DNA of 64,000 nucleotides from Floccularia luteovirens. Taxonomy: Eukaryota > Basidiomycota > Agaricomycetes > Agaricales > Squamanitaceae. The stretch covers positions 434,001 to 498,000 of the forward strand of contig VSJF01000011.1 of the NCBI GenBank assembly GCA_009739215.1, given 5' to 3'. A program made the translations under genes and the position numbers. The notes beneath the pieces were generated by a model, which did not search any database, was not told the origin of the DNA, and saw nothing but the letters and a program-made list of their open reading frames with translations. Shown one piece after another: positions 58,248-64,000 of this stretch; position 1 is the first letter of the stretch; every line of letters begins with the position of its first letter.

Positions 58248-60209
58248 AGTGTTGTAATTCAGAGGAAAATTGTATGAAGAAACGTTGCATATGTGTATAA
58301 GGTTACATAGAATTTGTTCATTCGGCCACTTGTCGATTCTGCCTTGTTTAGCTTCTAGTCTTAATGGCTTCAAGCTGGTTCAGAAATATAGGGTTGAGTG
58401 AAGCTGTCAGTAATGGATTTCAAAAAGAGAATCTGAAGCGGGACACTGGACTGCAAGTCCGGTTTGTCGGAATTGAACAAAATATTCAAACTTCTTATAG
58501 CTCATAAAGCCCGAACAGCTGTACTTGCGAACATCGGAATAAAACTTATCAATACACACTTCATATGTGGCGATATCGTTCAGAATTGTAACAACCCATC
58601 TGGTCTGTTGAAATTTGAAGGGTGGTTCTGGGCAGTAAGTTCATCCGAGCTCTACGGCAACAAGATAGCTTGTGAAGACTGAATGCCTCAAACCCGATTG
58701 TTTTACCTCAATGGCTTTGGAGGTTTCGTAGTCATAGAAAGAATGGATAGGAACAGTAACGGAAGGTATGCACAAGTGTTTTCCCCATGGGCCACAGGAC
58801 TTTCAGGGAGATATAACCAGAGTCTGCATAATTCTCATCTTATGCAGCATCTACTAATGCACTTGCATTCGCAGCGTACCTGCAATCTGTGAAGCCACTT
58901 TGAGGCTGAAAGAAGGTCACCTGTTGGTTATCCACCGAAAGGTAAGGATCAACCTGGCTTTAGGTAGGTGTAGATGGAGCAGGTCCTCGACTTCCATGTG
59001 CGGATGGATGTAACATTTGCTTATATATCTGATGATACGCGTTTGAGCAAGGATTCTGAACATTCCATATATATAGGATTTCTTCGAAGACGATGTTTAA
59101 GTTCGTACAACTATGGAATTCAATCGATTTTGAAGGCCTGATCATAGTCCGTTGGTCGACTGTAGGATTATGTTTCACATAGGCCGGATTATGGCTACAG
59201 ATAACAAAAATCCAAAATGGAGTGCCAAAGCTTCCTCATCAGGAGCAAGTCGTGGTTATTCTACAGAAGAAACTCTCGGTGTCTTTCCGGAGGTGAAACA
59301 AAAAATGCACTTACGAGTCAAAATATGCATCCCCCTACCATGTCCCAACAGGTAACTGGTAATGATTAGAATATCTTCAAGATGCCGAAGTATTTGATCA
59401 AGTTGTCAAACTCACTTGGAATAGTAATGGGTTCACAAATTCGACCTGCAGCACATCATAGATGTGGGACCCATAACTCTTTCGAATTAATCATAAATAG
59501 GTATGTGCGTACGAAAGAACATACAAACTTGTGTACTAAGATAGTGTAGATTAGCTATGTACATAGAATAGAACCAATCACATACACTACATATGTAGTT
59601 AGATACCATATCGGGACCACCTGAGAGTCTGAGACCGTGAGATGAGGGAAATGCGACCAGATTTCATGTTCTCAATAACTTTGTATCATGCCTGACGTGT
59701 CTTTGTGTTGACCGTGAAGACCTTAAAGCTGTTGGTTGTTTCGTCTGTCGTTGCCATGATTTCAGAGTTTCAGATATATGAAGCTTGTTGAAGTATGAGT
59801 GTAGGATAGTATCTGTGTTAGACCTCTAGTCATTTATTCGTTCACTAAAGCGTCATGCGGTCGTAAGCTATCTGCATATACTCTACTAATTAATAGTTGA
59901 TCTTGGTTGAGGATTTGTAAATACCTCTAATTCAAAGTTATGGACGAAAAGGTGTGTTTGTCCCACCGTGGGTGTTCGCAGCTAGAGCTCATCAATCATC
60001 AGCTATAAATAATAGCAAGGAGTGTTTAGCGTGATATATGACATGTATGACTTATTGTTGTGATGATCTTGCAATGACTATAAGCAAAACAGACGGTAGT
60101 TGATTAGTAGAGTTCGATCGCATTGTGCAAGAGACAGAGTACTAGATTTAATGTTGGGTTAGGCTAGTACACGGAAAAGTCACTTAGTTTCTATAATTTC
60201 CTACTTTAC
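58248..60209. other. Gene-poor interval
   Basis: About 2 kb after the Het-C gene. Short frames only. A sequence near 58448-58465 resembles a tRNA anticodon arm (GGACTGCAAGTCC) but no complete cloverleaf can be drawn around it. Confidence 0.45.
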
Positions 60210-61405
60210 TTATTTCAAGAATTGTAAAACAGTCCTTTCGTATCTAAAACGGATATAAGTTTAGACATCAGCCCCTCCAAACAACAATAAGAAATTTACC
60301 TTTCCGGTTCTTCGTAAGCAGTCATGTGGGTGGATTGATGGAACAGAACATATTTGATATTCTTGATAAGATTAAAAAACGGGGTCATGTTCTCAGGTTG
60401 TACTTCATCTTCCACGGAACCGCCGATAAGTAGTGTGGGGACAGATATATTCGGTAGGATATTTCTGATGTCCCAATATTGTAGTGTCCCTTTGCAATAG
60501 TATTCTGAAGGTCCCATCCTATGGGAAAAAACACAATTATTGTCAATCTAAATTGGAGGAAACGGATGCTAGGACGTACATGGAAGAATAAACGGTACTA
60601 TCGCTCGAGAGATCAGCCATTGACAATTGTAGACCTTCAGGCCATGGCTCCAGATTACATATGTATTTGTGCGCGAACATTGTGACCACTTGTACATACT
60701 CTGGATCGTCGTATGTTCCTTCTGCTTCGTGTTCCTCTATCATCTTAACGACACCTTCTCCAAAATTGTGGAGAAGCTTGCGCAGCCCTGCGTAGAATAA
60801 TTCGGTCGAACATATTGGACTTGCGATGATCAAATGCTTCAGCCCTTTATGGTGATAGCGCGTCGCTGCGTAATGTGCCCCTAACGCTCCTGAAATTATG
60901 GTATATTGATACCGATTTTCAAAGAGGAATTTAGAGATGAACATGCCTCCCCAGGAATGTCCCAGCAAATCGAAGTTGTTTTCAATTCCAAGGTGCTTCA
61001 CGAGATTGTCAATTTCATTCATGAATAGCTCTGGAGTCCAAAATTCCTTTGGAACTTCATCACCCAAGTGGGTAGATTTGCCATTGCCAAGTTGATCATA
61101 TATTATTATAGGGATTCTATACGTTCTGTCAGTTAGACTTGTACTATGGAGAACAACGAGTTGCGTACTGTTCTTTTTCCCATAATATTTTGTGCACTCT
61201 GTGGTTCGAATGGATTATTAAAATGTTATGCATGGGTTCAGGATAATACGCACTTCATGTAATGACTTGTTAAGCCTGGACCACCATGTAGTGTAACAAG
61301 TGGAGTGCGACCAGGATTGAGATCTCCATAGATCATGTACCAAGTCTGATACTTCCTTCCTTCAACGATGAAATCTGCGTAACCAGATGCTTCATTTTCC
61401 GTCAT
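60210..61405 (-). CDS. Proline iminopeptidase-like alpha/beta hydrolase (family S33)
   Basis: An alpha/beta-hydrolase that in this family removes N-terminal proline or cleaves related small esters and amides. The chosen ATG at 61405 starts TENEASGYADFIVEGRKYQT. Then WYMIYGDLNPGRTPLVTLHG and GPGLTSHYMK (oxyanion-hole HGGPG), YDQLGNGKSTHLGDEVPKEF, WTPELFMNEIDNLVKHLGIE, and the nucleophile elbow LLGHSWGGMF. The cap domain includes GPSEYYCKGTLQYWDI. The C-terminal part has SVPTLLIGGSVEDEVQPE with the acidic residue and HQSTHMTAYEEPER with the catalytic His. The last exon contributes YERTVLQFLK, TAA at 60210-60212. An in-frame extension exists upstream of the ATG (to 61468) but lacks an ATG, so an additional 5' exon cannot be excluded. 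Confidence 0.85.
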
Positions 61406-62186
61406 GGATTTCCAAGTGTGATATTGTAAGGTGATGAAGGTGGCCACAACACCTACGGTAGTAATCAACCATCAAACTAAAAGTAGCATGGGGGATGATT
61501 AATATTTAATTTCCAGTTCCCATTTTTTTTCGTTCCATGGGACATCGAGTTTCTATAAATAACACAAAAAGCCGCGGGTAAGTAAGTTCTGAAAACAAAA
61601 TAGTCACCCCACTGTGATACTCTGAGGAAGGAGAACTTTGGGAAAGCAGTATGTGGAATTAGAAGAGATGCGCAGCGAAATAGCCATTTTTGCACACTCG
61701 GAATTGTATAAAAGAGAGAGAGTAACAGAAGATGGCAATGATTTGAAATCTCAACTTGATGACATTTTTCCCACCACTGCATCGATACCAATGACAGGAT
61801 CTATCATACATATGAAATGAAATGGAGAAACATCCGCTGTGGATGTTGGAGGCGGGATGGGGAAAGGGAAAGGAATTGATGGGATCAAGAGACCCCAATA
61901 GGAAATCGTGTGAAGGAGAGCATAGCCCTGGGTTGAGACTCCCTTGATTTTGCCAGCTTATTGGTCTCACAAGACGCTCCTCTTCTCTTTGCAGTAGCGT
62001 CTGAGAGGTTCAGCCCCTCTTCCATTCACTATCCTTATATTCTTATCTCCTAACTTATGAAACCTCCCTTTCATCTCAAATACTCTTTCTGTTGAGCTCT
62101 TACTGCAGAGCAACCAACATCCACCAGGCTATATACATTCACTGCCTTCCTGATTTTTTTTTGTCTGTGCATACCTCTCTTCTTTT
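61406..62186. other. Divergent promoter region
   Basis: About 780 bases between the hydrolase and the large hypothetical gene. The right half (61970-62180) is strongly pyrimidine rich, as expected for the leader of the gene at 62187. Open frames on the minus strand here have no motif. Confidence 0.4.
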
Positions 62187-64000
62187 ATGACCGAACCATC
62201 AGGGTCGTCATCTCTTGCGCGTCTCACTCGTATCGGTTTAACTCTCGGCTTGAAGTCCCATCCTGGTTCTCGGATATTCGCAAAAGACCCTAGGAAGCAC
62301 CAGCAACAGGATGACGACTGGTATATTCCCTACAATGGTCCATACGAGCCTCCCCGCGAGCCCCGCAAGGAGAAGCAGAGGGACAGTTGGGGTGACCCAT
62401 TAAACGGAGATGATGAAGACGAAGAAGACGGCTCGCTTCTTCAGGCTAAAGAGTTACATAATCGATACGGGGGGTACACCGACTTTGCACAACGGAATGA
62501 TTTCAGGCATCCAAGCAATGAATCCAAGGGGCGAGGCCGCGACAGGTCATTCTCTGCGCTATCAGGACGTACTGTTTCTTCAGGTGCTGTCGACCCTAGT
62601 CAAATGAGCGTAGCGACGCAACGACGTTCAACTATCTCTTCCGGAAATCGTCCCCCTGTTCCTTCATTTATTCACCTTGACACTTCAGGCGGGGTTGGAG
62701 AGGCACCGATGCCTGTTTCACGCAACCATAAGGATAGCGGTATTCCTAATAGGTTGAGCATCGGTACTTTTTTCAGCTTCTCAGGGCAAAAAACACCCAC
62801 ATCTCCAGTTCCTCCGCTCCCCCCAGACAAGGGTTCAGCAAGAGCTGTGTTGCATAAAAACTTACGCCGCGACACAAAACAGCAGAAGTTGACTAAGCCA
62901 ACTGTCCACTCTTCTGTAGTGGATACACAAAAAGAAAAAACTGTACTACGTGGAAGGCTTGGGCGTCCTACACATATGGAAGTCCCGACTTCAGTCGTTA
63001 CTGACCAAGAAGAATATTATAATTCGTATTATTCAACACTAGTTCAAACTCCAAAAAATGAGAGCCCTTTGCCCAATTCTTTTGATTCCCATCAATCATC
63101 ACATCCCTTTCACAGTACATTAGAGTCTAATTCATCCACTTATCAACAACACCCTTACGCATATGCATTCCCCGAGCTAGAAAAAAAACAAGAGTCACCC
63201 ATAGAACAATCCGGCGACAACCCTTTCAACACATACCAGGACCATGGCGCATTTGAAAAGCGAGGGGAACCTTCCCGACTCACCTTCTCTCAGCCCGTCC
63301 CACAAAAACACGCACCTCATTTCTCTCTACCACGTCGTATGCAGCAACTAAAAGGTTCTATATCCACACCTGACCTTAGAGTTGCAAAGTCAACCCCAAG
63401 TTTCTCCAATTCACGCGTTGTTGCAGCCCAGAGAACAAAATTACCGTTCCTTCCTAAGGGTAGGGAACGGTGGCTATCCGCTGAAACTTGGTGTGACGCT
63501 CTTCTGTTCCCCAGACCAAGGTTAAAGCTCAAGCAAGATAGCGATGAAGTAGCATATACTGCCAGTGGTCGAATAGTTAGCCCTCCTGGTAGTCCCCTTT
63601 TTGGATATGCACCAGATGACCAAGGTGTTGCTTCGAGGGTTTTGGCGCATTCGAGGTCTCTTTTAGATTTTGAGAACGCGATACGGACTTCTTCGGAAAA
63701 CATTCAACCCATCAAAGCCATGACCAGTAAATTTAGGGTTGGCCCTGGGCCATCAGAACCTCCCAACCCCATACCTCAACCAACCCGAAAAGAAGCTAAA
63801 CCACGACGACCTAGGAGCTTTGCCCAAGATGACTTGGCGCTGCTCAGTCCAGTGCCGTCATTAGCGAGGTATGTGTTAATTGTTTCGACCCGCTCACACA
63901 ACCCTGAAGTTTCTGTCATTGCAGGGTTATTGAAGAGGGTGAAAACCTCGAAACGCAGCGGGAGAAATGGAAGATTAAAGCAAAAGAGTCATTTGGGAAC
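62187..64000 (+). CDS. Large Ser/Pro-rich protein of unknown function, 3' end outside window
   Basis: A single open exon of 1,682 bases runs from ATG 62187 to a GT donor at 63869. After a 56-base intron the frame resumes at 63925 (VIEEGENLETQREKWKIKAK) and leaves the window. The first 560 residues are mostly disordered and rich in Ser, Pro, Gln and charged residues (early SLARLTRIGLTLGLKSHPGS, then DDDWYIPYNGPYEPPREP). Ordered, probably conserved islands are KGRERWLSAETWCDALLFPR followed by PRLKLKQ, SGRIVSPPGSPLFG and RVLAHSRSLLDFENAI. The stretch after the intron is coiled-coil-like. There is no signal peptide or membrane segment. I recall similar unnamed proteins in Agaricomycetes, but not a function. 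A CT-rich leader precedes the ATG, which supports the start. Confidence 0.7.
   Translation, partial: MTEPSGSSSLARLTRIGLTLGLKSHPGSRIFAKDPRKHQQQDDDWYIPYNGPYEPPREPRKEKQRDSWGDPLNGDDEDEEDGSLLQAKELHNRYGGYTDFAQRNDFRHPSNESKGRGRDRSFSALSGRTVSSGAVDPSQMSVATQRRSTISSGNRPPVPSFIHLDTSGGVGEAPMPVSRNHKDSGIPNRLSIGTFFSFSGQKTPTSPVPPLPPDKGSARAVLHKNLRRDTKQQKLTKPTVHSSVVDTQKEKTVLRGRLGRPTHMEVPTSVVTDQEEYYNSYYSTLVQTPKNESPLPNSFDSHQSSHPFHSTLESNSSTYQQHPYAYAFPELEKKQESPIEQSGDNPFNTYQDHGAFEKRGEPSRLTFSQPVPQKHAPHFSLPRRMQQLKGSISTPDLRVAKSTPSFSNSRVVAAQRTKLPFLPKGRERWLSAETWCDALLFPRPRLKLKQDSDEVAYTASGRIVSPPGSPLFGYAPDDQGVASRVLAHSRSLLDFENAIRTSSENIQPIKAMTSKFRVGPGPSEPPNPIPQPTRKEAKPRRPRSFAQDDLALLSPVPSLARYVLIVSTRSHNPEVSVIAGLLKRVKTSKRSGRNGRLKQKSHLG

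Noticed and set aside
57766..58257. 163-codon + strand frame rich in His, Leu and Arg
   Set aside because: Shadow of the Het-C C-terminal repeat in another frame.
58440..58480. tRNA-like anticodon arm (GGACTGCAAGTCC)
   Set aside because: No acceptor stem, D arm or TTC arm can be placed around it.

Overview
The window is a stretch of nuclear DNA from a filamentous basidiomycete, most likely an Agaricomycete (mushroom-forming) fungus. Every recognisable gene is split by many short GT-AG introns of about 45-60 bases. Gene spacing is loose and both strands are used. The gene content (two-domain laccases, a CYP512/CYP5150-like P450, Het-C, a Fus3/Kss1-type MAPK, SPX-EXS phosphate exporter, Sec62, Vps16) fits that group. 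Gene models below were joined by hand from exon frames and splice phases. Terminal coordinates are base-level; internal exons are given where I worked them out.

Layout. 0-10 kb: 3' part of an MFS drug-type transporter (+), a small secreted protein (-), a peroxisomal D-amino-acid oxidase (-), a triose-phosphate/nucleotide-sugar-type transporter (-) that shares a divergent promoter with LSM8 (+). 10-18 kb: a 72-residue protein (-), a MAT2B/RmlD-like NAD(P)-binding protein (-), and long gene-poor stretches. 18-27 kb: arrestin-like protein (+), VPS16 of the HOPS/CORVET tethers (+), SYG1/XPR1-like SPX-EXS protein (-). 27-32 kb: accessory region with a fragment resembling the N terminus of a CACTA (tnp2) transposon protein, a decayed cysteine-rich-protein gene and an inverted-repeat element. 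32-44 kb: cytochrome P450 (+), two small secreted cysteine-rich paralogs (+) with a dead copy between them, and two tandem laccases (-). 45-64 kb: housekeeping genes again: mitochondrial TPR protein (+), SEC62 (-), MAPK (+), G3BP-like NTF2/RRM protein (-), Het-C family protein (+), proline iminopeptidase-like hydrolase (-) and the 5' part of a large uncharacterised protein (+).

The most novel item is the family of small secreted proteins at 35.8 and 37.1 kb. Both intact members have the identical cysteine frame C-x12-C-x6-CC-x27-C-x3-C and the same five-exon structure, including a 7-base micro-exon and a 106-base fourth exon. Two decayed copies lie at 29.75 and 36.65 kb, so it is a local, expanding and dying family next to a tandem laccase pair. 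Other unusual points are three introns in otherwise normal genes that can only be read in frame as GC-AG introns, a 483-base transporter intron packed with eight perfect hairpins, and a roughly 590-base inverted-repeat element that carries the same GCGCTTT/AAAGCGC hairpin stem.

The genes do not form one pathway. The 29-44 kb block (P450, secreted proteins, laccases) looks like a secretion/oxidation-oriented accessory island between conserved housekeeping blocks.
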